Part shown: positions 23,793-31,776 of the stretch, one piece after another
Position numbering within the stretch: position 1 is the first letter of the stretch
How the letters are laid out: each line of letters opens with the position of its first letter
Assembly: GCA_026400795.1 (NCBI GenBank)
Contig: JAPLOJ010000126.1
Location: forward strand, 1 to 33,565
DNA: 33,565 nt
DNA from: Alphaproteobacteria bacterium
Lineage (GTDB): Bacteria; Pseudomonadota; Alphaproteobacteria; Acetobacterales; Acetobacteraceae
Direction of reading: 5' to 3'
Program-made: the position numbers and the translations under genes
Notes under the pieces: model-generated
Seen by the model: only the letters and a program-made list of their open reading frames with translations
The model's database searches: none
What the model was told of the DNA's origin: nothing

Positions 23793-25145
23793 TCAGCTTT
23801 CGGCCTTTGCGCCGGAAAGATCCACCGTCACGCAAAGCCCTGGCGCCGCGTCTGACAATACCGGCGCCGCGCCATGAAGCTTCGCCACCGCCGTCACCAA
23901 AGCCAGGCCAAGCCCGCTGCCCGGTGTGCCCCGGCTACGGTCTAGCCGATAAAAGCGGCGCAGCACGCGCGCGCGTTCTTCGGCCGGTACGCCTGGCCCA
24001 TCATCGGCCACTTCAAGCACCGGGCCAGCGCGCAGCGCCACGCGCACGGCTTGCCCGCCATGGGTCAGGGCATTGTCTATCAGATTGGCCAGCATCTGGC
24101 GCAGCAGCGCGGCATCGCCATGCAGGCGCTGGTCGGGTGCCACCTGCACCTCAAGCCGCTTGCCGGCTTCTTCCGCGACAACCGCGTAAGCCTCGGCGAG
24201 TGTTGTCACCAGCGCGGAAAGCTCCACCACCGGCGCTTCCTGCGGCGGCAGCGGCGGGCCGGCTTCAAGCTGCGCGATGCGGAGCAGCCCAGTGAAGGTG
24301 GCAAGGACCGTATCCAATTCGGTAAGCGCAGCTTCAAAAGCTGCGCCATCGGCAGTTGGATCGCGCGCGCGCGCAAGGGCGGCTTCCAGCTTTTGGCGCA
24401 GGCGTGAAAGCGGCCCGCGCAAATCATGCGCGACATCCACCGTGACTTGTCGCATGCCTTCGATCAGCGCTTCCTGCCGTTCGAGCAGCGTGTTCACCGT
24501 GCCCGCCAACCGGTCGAATTCATCAGCGCTGCCGGCCAAGGGCAGACGGCGTGCGAGGTCTCCATGCATCACCTGTTCAGCGGCTTCGGAGACACGCCTG
24601 AGGCGATTTTGTAACCCGCGCGCCATGAACAAGCCGAAAGCGAGCGCAAGCAATACGGCGATTGCGCCCGCCGCGAGCAGCGTGGTGGCGAGGGTTGAAG
24701 CTGTATCCAGCACCGCGCCAAATTCGGCCGCGACCAGCAAGGTGAAGCCAGTGGCAACACCAATGCCCAACGTGCGCACCGGCCCTTCTGGCGCCCTGAG
24801 CGTCACAAAACCGCGCAAGCCCATCGGCGCGCCGGAAAGTCGCGCAGACCCGGCAAGGGGGCGCCCATCCGGCAAGCGCAACTGCACCAGAATGGCGCTT
24901 GGTGTGCGGTCCCGCGTGCGCGCTTCCACCGCGCGCGTCAGGCCAATCATGCCGAAGCGCTGGAATTCGCCGAGCAATAATTCGGCCTCCGCGCGGATGG
25001 TGCTGTCCAAAGCTTCTTCCAAAGCTTGCGAGCTACGCAGCCACCCAAGCCCAAGGCCAAGCGCGGAAATGCCCAAGACACCAAAGGCGGTTAGCAGCGC
25101 CGTGCGCAGCGCAAAACTACGCAGCAGCCTGCCAATAGTGCTCAC
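23793..25145 (-). CDS. two-component sensor histidine kinase
   Basis: A 450-residue inner-membrane kinase. It has TM1 at about 13-35, a periplasmic sensor section (about 36-150), TM2 at about 152-174, and a HAMP domain (about 175-230). The dimerisation domain has the phospho-acceptor His240 in VAHDLRGPLSRLR. The ATPase domain has the N box (LANLIDNALTHGG), G1 (VADDGPGVP), F (RFYRL) and G2 (GSGLGLALV). All catalytic boxes are intact. Its start overlaps the response-regulator stop by 4 bases (ATGA). With the regulator upstream and degQ downstream, an envelope or periplasmic stress signal is likely; the ligand is unknown. Confidence 0.93.
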   Translation of the reverse strand: MSTIGRLLRSFALRTALLTAFGVLGISALGLGLGWLRSSQALEEALDSTIRAEAELLLGEFQRFGMIGLTRAVEARTRDRTPSAILVQLRLPDGRPLAGSARLSGAPMGLRGFVTLRAPEGPVRTLGIGVATGFTLLVAAEFGAVLDTASTLATTLLAAGAIAVLLALAFGLFMARGLQNRLRRVSEAAEQVMHGDLARRLPLAGSADEFDRLAGTVNTLLERQEALIEGMRQVTVDVAHDLRGPLSRLRQKLEAALARARDPTADGAAFEAALTELDTVLATFTGLLRIAQLEAGPPLPPQEAPVVELSALVTTLAEAYAVVAEEAGKRLEVQVAPDQRLHGDAALLRQMLANLIDNALTHGGQAVRVALRAGPVLEVADDGPGVPAEERARVLRRFYRLDRSRGTPGSGLGLALVTAVAKLHGAAPVLSDAAPGLCVTVDLSGAKAES

Positions 25146-25819
25146 TTCGGCGCACCGAGCATATAGCCAACACCACGCATGGTCTGAATGGGCGCGGGCG
25201 ATCCATCCTGAGACAGCTTGCGTCGCAATCGGCTGACATGCACTTCAACAAGGTTGGTGGAGGGATCGAAGTTCAAATCCCAGACCCCTTCCAGCAGCAT
25301 GGTCTTGGTCAGCACCTGATCGGGGCGGCGCAGCATGAATTCCAGCAGGCGCATTTCAGTCGGCAGCAATTCTACCGGCTGGCCATTGCGCCGCACCACG
25401 CGCTTCAGCAGGTCCAATTCAATATCGCCCACCTGCAGCAGCACGGGGTCGGTGGCGGGCGCTGGGCGCCGCGCGAGTGCCGCGATACGCGCGCGGAGTT
25501 CACTGAAGGCGAAGGGCTTTGCCAAGTAGTCATCCGCGCCGGCATCAAGGCCTTCCACGCGCCGCTCCACCTCACCAAGTGCGGTCAGCACCAGCACGGG
25601 GGTGGTGATGCTGGAAGCGCGCAAGGTGCGCAGAATAGTGAGGCCATCAGGCCCCGGCAGCATGCGATCGGTGACGATCACATCCCAGGCCTCACCAGCG
25701 GCGAGCAGCATGCCATCTCGCCCGGTGCGCGCCACCTGCACGACATGGCCGATTTCCTGCAGACCCTTGGCGATGTAATCGGCGGTCGCTCTATCGTCTT
25801 CGATCAGCAGGATGCGCAT
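25142..25819 (-). CDS. OmpR/PhoB-type response regulator
   Basis: A 225-residue regulator. The receiver domain (1-115) has the acidic pair EDD at 8-9, phospho-acceptor Asp51 (VIVTDRMLP), the TA switch region (VLVLTAL) and Lys101 (LAKPF). The C-terminal winged-helix DNA-binding domain (about 128-222) has LLPTEMRLLEFML and VEVHVSRLRRKL. It is translationally coupled to the kinase by a 4-base overlap and starts 12 bp after the M20 peptidase stop, so these genes form one minus-strand operon. Likely targets are degQ and perhaps its own operon, inferred only from position. Confidence 0.95.
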   Translation of the reverse strand: MRILLIEDDRATADYIAKGLQEIGHVVQVARTGRDGMLLAAGEAWDVIVTDRMLPGPDGLTILRTLRASSITTPVLVLTALGEVERRVEGLDAGADDYLAKPFAFSELRARIAALARRPAPATDPVLLQVGDIELDLLKRVVRRNGQPVELLPTEMRLLEFMLRRPDQVLTKTMLLEGVWDLNFDPSTNLVEVHVSRLRRKLSQDGSPAPIQTMRGVGYMLGAPK

Positions 25820-25831
25820 GGGGCGCGGATA

Positions 25832-27031
25832 TTACTCCAGCGTCGCAATGGCAACCGCCAGGCGGCAGCCTTGGGCAAATTCCGGAATAACCACATATTC
25901 ATTGACCGTGTGGATTTCAGCCTGACCGGCGCCGAAGGTCACGGTCGGCACACCATGCTTCACCAGCCAATTCGCATCAAGCCCGCCTGCGGAGACCATG
26001 GTGACGGGTTCAAGCCCCATGGCTTGCGCAGCCTTCTTGGCGCGCTGCACGGCGGGGTCATCTTCCGACATCAGGAAGGGCGGATAGGCGGTGCGGGATT
26101 GGAAACTCACCTCCGCCATGTTGCCATCGGCATCCTTCACCTCGGCCTTCGCCTTGTTGAAGGCGGCTTCAAAGGCTTCAGTGATCTTGACGGCAAAGGC
26201 AGCATCCGTGCTGCGCGCTTCACCAACCAGATGCACGTAATCCGTCACGACATTGGTGGCATCGCCGGCGGGCTTGCCATCCTTGCCGCCGAAGATACCA
26301 ATATTGGAGGAGCCTTTGCCCTCCGGCTGCACCACCTTGCCGAACCAGCCGGCACGATGCGCTTCCGTGAGCCCGACGGATGCCACCAGGGTTGAGGAAA
26401 TGCCGCGTTCCGGCGCAACCCCGGCATGGGCGGCCTTGCCCTTGATGGTGACTTCCCAATTCTGCTGGCCAACCGCGCCGATGGTCAGCAAGGCAGCATG
26501 GGTGCTGTCCACATTGAAGCCCATGGTGGCACCGCCAAGGTCCTTCGGGTCAAGTTCCCGCGCGCCATGCAGGCCGCTTTCTTCGCGCACGGTGAACAGC
26601 ATGGTGATCGGCGGATGCGGCAGCTTGTGATCAATCAGGGTTTTTGCCAGCGCGATCAGCACCGCGCAGCCTGTGCCATTATCCCCACCCAAAGCCGTGG
26701 TGCCATCAGACACGATGCGATCCCCCTCGCGCCGCGGCTTCGCGCCCTTACACAGCGGCACTGTATCCATATGCGTGGAGAATAACAGCCGCGGGCCGGG
26801 CTTTGTGCCCGGCAGGTCAACGATCAGATTGCCCACTTCGGTCGGCAGCTTGATGCGTTGGTGGACCGTATCGTAGCGGATCGCGCTTGTTGGCACGCCA
26901 ACCTTCTTCAACTCATCCACAATGGCAGCGCCGATGGCGGCTTCAAACCCCGTTACGCTGTCAATCGCGAGCAAGCGGATCAGCATGTCTGTCGCGTAAT
27001 CAACATCAACAATCTTGGCGGTGCTGTTCAT
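25832..27031 (-). CDS. M20 family metallopeptidase, PepT-like
   Basis: A 399-residue cytoplasmic zinc aminopeptidase or hydrolase of the M20 family, nearest by eye to the PepT/tripeptidase group. Seen motifs are STHMDTVPL (ligand His87, Asp89), LGGDNGTG (bridging Asp117), TVREESGLHG (catalytic and ligand Glu 150-151), NVDST (ligand Asp) and AEIHTVNEY (C-terminal ligand His). A dimerisation lid domain occupies about 185-300 (KGKAAHAGVAPERG). It is between marC (36 bp upstream) and the response regulator (12 bp downstream). The exact peptide substrate is unknown; a link to recycling peptides from periplasmic proteolysis would fit the DegQ context but is inference. Confidence 0.9.
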   Translation of the reverse strand: MNSTAKIVDVDYATDMLIRLLAIDSVTGFEAAIGAAIVDELKKVGVPTSAIRYDTVHQRIKLPTEVGNLIVDLPGTKPGPRLLFSTHMDTVPLCKGAKPRREGDRIVSDGTTALGGDNGTGCAVLIALAKTLIDHKLPHPPITMLFTVREESGLHGARELDPKDLGGATMGFNVDSTHAALLTIGAVGQQNWEVTIKGKAAHAGVAPERGISSTLVASVGLTEAHRAGWFGKVVQPEGKGSSNIGIFGGKDGKPAGDATNVVTDYVHLVGEARSTDAAFAVKITEAFEAAFNKAKAEVKDADGNMAEVSFQSRTAYPPFLMSEDDPAVQRAKKAAQAMGLEPVTMVSAGGLDANWLVKHGVPTVTFGAGQAEIHTVNEYVVIPEFAQGCRLAVAIATLE

Positions 27032-27067
27032 GGTTTTTTCCTTTTCGTCTTGGAATGTCGCAGCGCG

Positions 27068-27727
27068 TCAGCGCTTCGCAAGAATGGGGGTGAGCGCGTC
27101 AACCACGCCGGTCAGCATAATCTGCGCGCCGATGCACAGCAGCACAAATGCCGCCAGTTTGGCAGCAATCAGCATGCCTGTCGGGCCAAGGCGGCGCGCG
27201 ACCGCGGCGGCATTGGCATAGGCGATCCAGACGGTCAGTGCCACCGTCGCGGCCATCAGCGTGAAGGCCAAAGCGTTCAGCACGATATCGCTGATTTCGG
27301 AGGAGCGCCGTTCCGCGGAAAGGGCGATAGACGCTGCAATGGTGCCCGGGCCGGTGGTCAGCGGCAGGGTCAGCGGAAAGAAGCTCATGCGCTCCACCGG
27401 GGCGGTATCCAGGGCGGCGGGGGCCTGGGATTCGCGGCGCTGGTTGTCATCTTCCTCATTCAGCATCTGCCAGCCGGCCACGGCAACGGTCAGCCCGCCC
27501 GCAATCCGCAGGGCTTCAAGGGAAATGCCGAAAAAGCCCAGGATAGGAGCGCCGAGGAACAGGGCACCAAGCAACACGATGAAGCTATTGATGGCGATGG
27601 ATCGCGCCAAGCGGGCCCGTTCCTGTTCGGTCAGCCAGCGTGTCATGCCATGGAAAATCAGCGCGCCGGCGGGCGGGTTGATGATGCTGATCAGCGCCGA
27701 AAAGCCAAAGAGCCAGGCAGCAAACAA
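27068..27727 (-). CDS. MarC family integral membrane protein
   Basis: A 219-residue protein with about six hydrophobic helices. MarC family blocks are ALISIINPPAGALIF near the N-terminus, LRIAGGLTVAVAGWQML in the middle and FFPLTLPLTTGPGTIA at the start of the second repeat. The function of the family is unknown. The track start is a TTG at 27727 with no properly spaced ribosome-binding site. An ATG at 27753 with AGGG upstream starts MTASAILG but is out of frame by one base at a run of five G. One additional G would give a continuous MTASAILGGLFAAWLFG. The N-terminus may therefore carry a frameshift or sequencing slip. Confidence 0.85.
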   Translation of the reverse strand: MFAAWLFGFSALISIINPPAGALIFHGMTRWLTEQERARLARSIAINSFIVLLGALFLGAPILGFFGISLEALRIAGGLTVAVAGWQMLNEEDDNQRRESQAPAALDTAPVERMSFFPLTLPLTTGPGTIAASIALSAERRSSEISDIVLNALAFTLMAATVALTVWIAYANAAAVARRLGPTGMLIAAKLAAFVLLCIGAQIMLTGVVDALTPILAKR

Positions 27728-27753
27728 ACCCCCAAAATGGCGGAGGCCGTCAT

Positions 27754-28743
27754 GATGCCCTGCCCAATCCTGAAAATGCAGATGGCAATGGCTGGGACAA
27801 AAAGATTTCTCGTCTCATGTTGTGATGAATGATTACTCCCTCAATGTGGTTAAATGAGGAATGCTCGGTATGTTAGTCAAAACAGCCCAGAAATGTGCCC
27901 TTCGTCCCAAGGGTCAGCCGGGGAGGATGGTTTACTTTTTCGATAGAGCCAAACAATTTAGCGGACAGCGCTGACTTGCTTCGCTGCGGTTTGATGTTTT
28001 TTCTCGCATTGCAGCTTTCGTGTTTTGCCTCAAGGCTTAAATGTATTTTCATTTCGAAACCAACTAAACGTCTTGCTCAAAAATACGTCATGCCGGCGTT
28101 TTGCCGAATTGCGCGAATGTCGCGGCAATGACGCCTGCGCCACGCGCGGGTCAATTCAGCAACGCTTCGTGCATCGCGCTGGTGTCTTTGCAGCGGGTTT
28201 CTTGAACGCTGCGGATGAGCGGAGAATGCGTGCAAAGCGTATCGCCAGGATGTCGCGGCGCGGTCCTTCGGGTATAATCATCCGCGATAGGATGAAAGCC
28301 TGAATAACCCGACCCCGACTTCTGTCTAGCTCTGCAGGATGCTGCCGATTCTGCTGGGGCGCGAGCGCATCAAGCGCAGGACCATCCAGCAAATCCGCCT
28401 GATGCATCACCAAAACGCAGCCTAACCTTACCCTTAAATGGCCCAGATGCTCCGCTACAAAGCCCGCCAATTGGTCTCAAATCATTTGACGACGGACAAG
28501 AAATCCTCCGTACCTCAAATCGCCAATTTGGTCCCATAGGCGCTGAGGACGGACACTTCGTCCTGGGCTGGGCGATGGAACGCGTCGCGCGGGTAATACC
28601 GCGGACCGGCTTTTGCCAGCCCGCAGGCTGGTGGGCGGCGGTCGCATCGCTGCCCTTGGTTTTCATTTCGCTAAGCTGCCATGCCTGGCTGATCCAGTGA
28701 GGCATAGTAGCGCTCTTCGGCTCGAACGGGCGGGATACAGCCG
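27754..28743. other. gene-poor, AT-richer intergenic region
   Basis: About 1 kb with no convincing gene. The part from 27780 to 28120 is visibly richer in A and T than its neighbours, with codon patterns unlike the rest, and looks like acquired or decaying DNA. The ORFs listed here (27895-28131, 28025-28303 plus; 28156-28470, 28370-28771 minus) show no family motif, overlap one another and are read as chance ORFs. No tRNA, CRISPR or clear IS ends were seen. Confidence 0.55.
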
Positions 28744-28992
28744 ATTGGCGCACGAAATACGTCTGTTTCAATTGGCGATCATTTCGTCAACTTCATAGAT
28801 GTGCAGGTTCAATCGGGCCGCTACGGGTCCGCCAGCGAAGTGGTGCGGGCGGGTCTCCGTTTGCTGGAAGAGCAACATGCCAAGGTAAAGGCGCTTCAGG
28901 AAGCGCTTATTGTCGGTGAGGAAGCTGGTCAGGCGGCACCATTTGACAATGGCGCGTTCCTCAAGCGCATGCGCAGCAAACATGCCAGGTAA
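28744..28992 (+). pseudogene. ParD-like antitoxin, orphan, start codon missing
   Basis: The frame reads ARNTSVSIGDHFVNFID, then VQSGRYGSASEVVRAGLRLL, and ends with PFDNGAFLKRM. This is essentially a full ParD antitoxin (ribbon-helix-helix N-terminus plus toxin-binding tail). The expected ATG before ARNTSV is absent: the frame has ATT at 28744 and runs back to a stop without ATG, GTG or TTG. The first usable start, GTG at 28801, would cut off the DNA-binding segment. No parE toxin reading frame follows after 28992. It is probably a decayed or orphan antitoxin. Confidence 0.7.
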
Positions 28993-29093
28993 ATGATCGG
29001 CTGGCCATGCCTGATTTGGATCAGATTTTCGGGAAAAATCACGATCTTCAGGCCGGCCACGATAGTCGAGCCAGCCTTTGATCCGATAACCCC

Positions 29094-29795
29094 TCACCCC
29101 TTCGCCCAAGCAATCGCGGCGCGCGCCAGCGCATCAATCGTATCCGCGACGGGAAAAGGCAGCACCGGACCGGCGGCGATACCAAGCGGAATTTCCGTAC
29201 AGCCCAGCACCACTGCCTTGGCACCACGCGCCATCAGGCTGCGCGCCACTTCCGCCAAGGGTTCATAGGATTCCACAAGCTTATTCGCCTTCACCGCCGT
29301 GATCGCTGGCGTGACACGGCTTTGCATTTCCTCATCACTTGGCGTCAGGCATTCATAGCCAAGCCCATCCAGCCTTTGCTGATAAAGCCGCATGGCCAGC
29401 GTGCCCGCCGTGCCCATCACGCCAATGCGCCCGCTGGCCACGCCAAGCCGCTGCAACTCAGCGCCCGCCGCATCCACAATATGCAGAATGGGCAGGCTGG
29501 TCGCGGCGTGCATGCCTTCATACCAGCCATGGGCGGTATTGCAGGGAATGGCGATGGCCCCACAGCCCGCGGCTTCCAGGCCGCGAATGCCGCGCACCAG
29601 CGCCGGCAAGGGGTCCTCTCCGCCCGCAACCCGCGCCGCGGTGCGGTCCGGCACGCGCGGGTCGGACCACAGGATGGTCGGGATGTGGTCCTGATCACGC
29701 TCTGCTGGTGTCAGCAGCGTGAGGCGCTGCATGAAACATGCACTCGCCAGCGGCCCCATACCGCCCAAAACGCCCAGGATTCGAGCATCAGCCAT
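29094..29795 (-). CDS. aspartate/glutamate racemase family protein
   Basis: A 233-residue cytosolic enzyme of the Asp/Glu racemase (YgeA-type) family. It starts ILGVLGGMGPLAS, and carries the two catalytic cysteines in IPCNTAHGWY (Cys85) and VLGCTEIPL (Cys199), so a two-base cofactor-independent racemase mechanism is preserved. The ATG at 29795 gives the standard N-terminus, with AAAGGG upstream; the ORF track's start 16 codons earlier is not needed. It is divergent from the TauE/SafE gene with a gap of 101 bp. Whether it acts on aspartate, glutamate or another amino acid is not clear from the sequence. Confidence 0.92.
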   Translation of the reverse strand: MADARILGVLGGMGPLASACFMQRLTLLTPAERDQDHIPTILWSDPRVPDRTAARVAGGEDPLPALVRGIRGLEAAGCGAIAIPCNTAHGWYEGMHAATSLPILHIVDAAGAELQRLGVASGRIGVMGTAGTLAMRLYQQRLDGLGYECLTPSDEEMQSRVTPAITAVKANKLVESYEPLAEVARSLMARGAKAVVLGCTEIPLGIAAGPVLPFPVADTIDALARAAIAWAKG

Positions 29796-29896
29796 CGCAA
29801 AGCACCCTTTCACAGTCGCCCCAAGGGGTGACGCGTAACCCATGCGCCTCTATGCCACGCCCCTTGAGGACGGCACAGCGCCGCGTAGGACAGCAA

Positions 29897-30685
29897 ATGA
29901 GTTATCTGAACGATCCGCTTTGGCTCGGCGCCTTGGCTTTGGCGATGGCGGCGACGGGCCTGGTTTCCGGCACACTCGCGGGGCTGCTTGGCGTGGGCGG
30001 CGGCATTGTGATTGTGCCGCTGCTGTTCAATGTCTTTCCGCTCTTTGGCATTCCTGAGGCGGTGCAGATGAAGGTGGCGGTGGCGACATCACTCGCCACT
30101 ATTATCCCAACCTCCATCCAATCAGCGCGCAAGCATCGCGCAACTGGGGTGATGGATATGGCGCTGGTGCGTTCCATCTGGCCGAGCATGTTGGCGGGCG
30201 TGGTGGTTGGCACGTTGCTCGCGGTTTATGTGCGGGGCGAAGGGCAGACGGCGATTTTCGCGCTGGTCGCTTTGCTTGTCGCCTTCAACATGGGCTTCAC
30301 CGGGCTTGACTTCAAACTGACCGATCGTGTGCCGGATGGCGCGCCGCGCGCAGCACTTGGCCTCGGCATTGGTTCAGTGAGCGCCATGATGGGGATTGGC
30401 GGGGGCACATTGGGTGTGCCTTTGCTGTCCTTGCTGGGCTACCCCATCCGCGCGGCGGTCGCGACCGCCCTGATCTGGGGCGGGTGGAGCGATCCGCGCG
30501 TGCCGCCCTTTTCACTCGGCTATGTCAGCCTGATCGGCTTTGCGCTGATCGCACCCACTTCCATCATCGCGACACCTTGGGGCGTGAAGCTCGCGCATAC
30601 CATCCCGCCCTTGCTGCTGAAGCGCGCCTTCGCGGTGTTTCTGGCGATCACGAGTGCGCGGATGTTTTGGTCAATCTTTACGTGA
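29897..30685 (+). CDS. TauE/SafE family membrane permease, apparently shortened
   Basis: A 262-residue multi-pass protein of the sulfite exporter TauE/SafE family, which moves sulfite, sulfoacetate or related organic anions. The family glycine motifs appear twice (GTLAGLLGVGGGIVIVPLL at about 25-43 and GIGGGTLGVPLLSLLGYPI at about 173-191), marking the two repeats. After YPIRAAVATA the sequence jumps straight to LIWGGWSDPRVPPFSLGYV. In the family members I recall, a hydrophobic stretch of about 15 residues (SAFGFIIA-type helix) lies here. An in-frame loss is therefore likely and could disable the transporter. The ATG at 29897 has AGGA upstream; the ORF-track start at 29738 lies in the racemase gene. 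Confidence 0.85.
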   Translation: MSYLNDPLWLGALALAMAATGLVSGTLAGLLGVGGGIVIVPLLFNVFPLFGIPEAVQMKVAVATSLATIIPTSIQSARKHRATGVMDMALVRSIWPSMLAGVVVGTLLAVYVRGEGQTAIFALVALLVAFNMGFTGLDFKLTDRVPDGAPRAALGLGIGSVSAMMGIGGGTLGVPLLSLLGYPIRAAVATALIWGGWSDPRVPPFSLGYVSLIGFALIAPTSIIATPWGVKLAHTIPPLLLKRAFAVFLAITSARMFWSIFT

Positions 30686-30832
30686 GGCAAGGCACGTCAT
30701 CTTCGCCTTGAGGATTTCCGCAAGGCGAAGATCCATCTTCTCTGCGGAGATGAACCTGCCTGCCCGGCGTTGCTTGAGCAGTTCCGCGAGCGCGGCGCGT
30801 TCCGATGGCTCGTTTTTAATCTTCTGCCCCAT
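30671..30832 (-). CDS. small hypothetical protein (53 aa)
   Basis: A small reading frame, MGQKIKNEPSERAALAEL then KQRRAGRFISAEKMD, ending after about 53 residues. Third positions are GC-rich like real genes of the window, and the protein is charged and helical, resembling the tail of small antitoxin-like proteins. No family is recognised. The ATG at 30832 has GGGG about 10 bases upstream. It overlaps the tauE 3' end convergently by 15 bp and lies between tauE and serB. It could still be a chance ORF. Confidence 0.35.
   Translation of the reverse strand: MGQKIKNEPSERAALAELLKQRRAGRFISAEKMDLRLAEILKAKMTCLASRKD
30699..30732. terminator. strong hairpin downstream of tauE
   Basis: ATCTTCGCCTTG (30699-30710) and CAAGGCGAAGAT (30721-30732) form a perfect 12-bp stem with a 10-nt loop, 14 bases past the tauE stop. 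There is no T-run on either side, so it may be a weak terminator or mRNA-stabilising hairpin. It also lies inside the small minus-strand ORF. Confidence 0.45.
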
Positions 30833-30885
30833 CAATTTGTCGCCCCGCTGCAACACCGGTCTTAACCTTGAAAAACCCCGCCGCC

Positions 30886-31756
30886 TCAAACTACCCGCCG
30901 AAACGCCTCCGCCGGATACCCCTGCGCAAACAGCAGCGCGCGCAAATCCGCATGATCCACCCGCGCCCGCGCTGCCGCCGCCACCACGGGCTTGGCCTTG
31001 AAGGCAACGCCAAGCCCGGCAGCGCCCAGCATATCCAGATCATTCGCGCCATCGCCCACGGCCAGGGTCGCTGCCAAACCAATCCCTTCTTCCGCTGCCA
31101 GGCGCTTCAGCGTAACCAGCTTGGCATTACGGCCCAGAATGGGCTCACCCACCAGGCCGGTCAGCCGGCCACCCTCATGCAGCAGGGTATTGGAGTAATG
31201 TTCATGAAAGCCGAGCCGTTCTGCGACACGGCCCGTGAAAAAGGTGAAGCCACCGGATACCAGGGCGCAGCGCGCGCCATGGGCGCGCATGGTCGCCACC
31301 AATTCCTCGGCGCCAGGCATCAGCGCGGTCGTGGCCCAGGTACGCTCAAGCGCCTCCAGCGCCAGGCCCTTCAGCATGCCCACACGCTCCCGCAGCGCGC
31401 CTTCGAAATCCAATTCGCCATTCATGGCCCGGCGCGTAATGGCCGAGATTTCTTCCTTGAGCCCAGCCTCGCCCGCCAATTCATCCAGCGTCTCGCTAGT
31501 GACCAAGGCGCTTCCGCCGCCCCGCCACATCCTGCGCGATGGCATCCACGGGGCTGCCTTCCAGCGCCGTGCGCGCCACGCGATCAGCAACTTCCAGCGG
31601 CAAGCCAGCAAAGGGGATATCGGCGGCTTCATGCGCGGCAAGCGGCGCCACGGCGCCGAGTTCAGCGCCCGCTTCACGCAGCGCAGCGCCAACCTTCGCC
31701 TGATGTTCCGGGGCAAGCGCGCCGCGTGGCGCTATCAGGGTCAAAACCTTTTCCAT
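30886..31756 (-). pseudogene. serB: phosphoserine phosphatase, catalytic motif deleted and frameshifted
   Basis: SerB makes the last step of serine synthesis. The N-terminal frame (MEKVLTLIAPRGALAPEH to VAGRRKRLGH, then stop) and the C-terminal frame (VTSETLDELAGEAGLKEEI, ALVSGGFTFFTG, VGDGANDLDML) are both clearly SerB but lie in different frames. At the junction near 31500-31506 the expected segment LLVADMDSTI is absent. The length and phase fit loss of about 26 nt, which removes the nucleophile Asp motif DxDxT and shifts the frame. The ATG at 31756 is 20 bp from the divergent miaA start, a known arrangement. The rest of the gene looks well conserved, so the lesion is recent or an assembly error. 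Confidence 0.88.
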
Positions 31757-31776
31757 ACCCGGCCTATGCCCGCGCC

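Noticed and set aside
28156-28771. Two overlapping minus ORFs (104 and 133 aa) before parD
   Set aside because: No recognised motif, no good ribosome-binding site and mutual overlap; a transposase or integrase origin was considered but no catalytic residues line up.
28993-29268. ORF directly after ParD as a possible ParE toxin
   Set aside because: The 91-aa product is antisense to the racemase gene and lacks ParE/RelE-like pattern.
30868-31776. Upstream extension of the miaA ORF
   Set aside because: It reads antisense through serB; the standard MiaA N-terminus starts at 31777.
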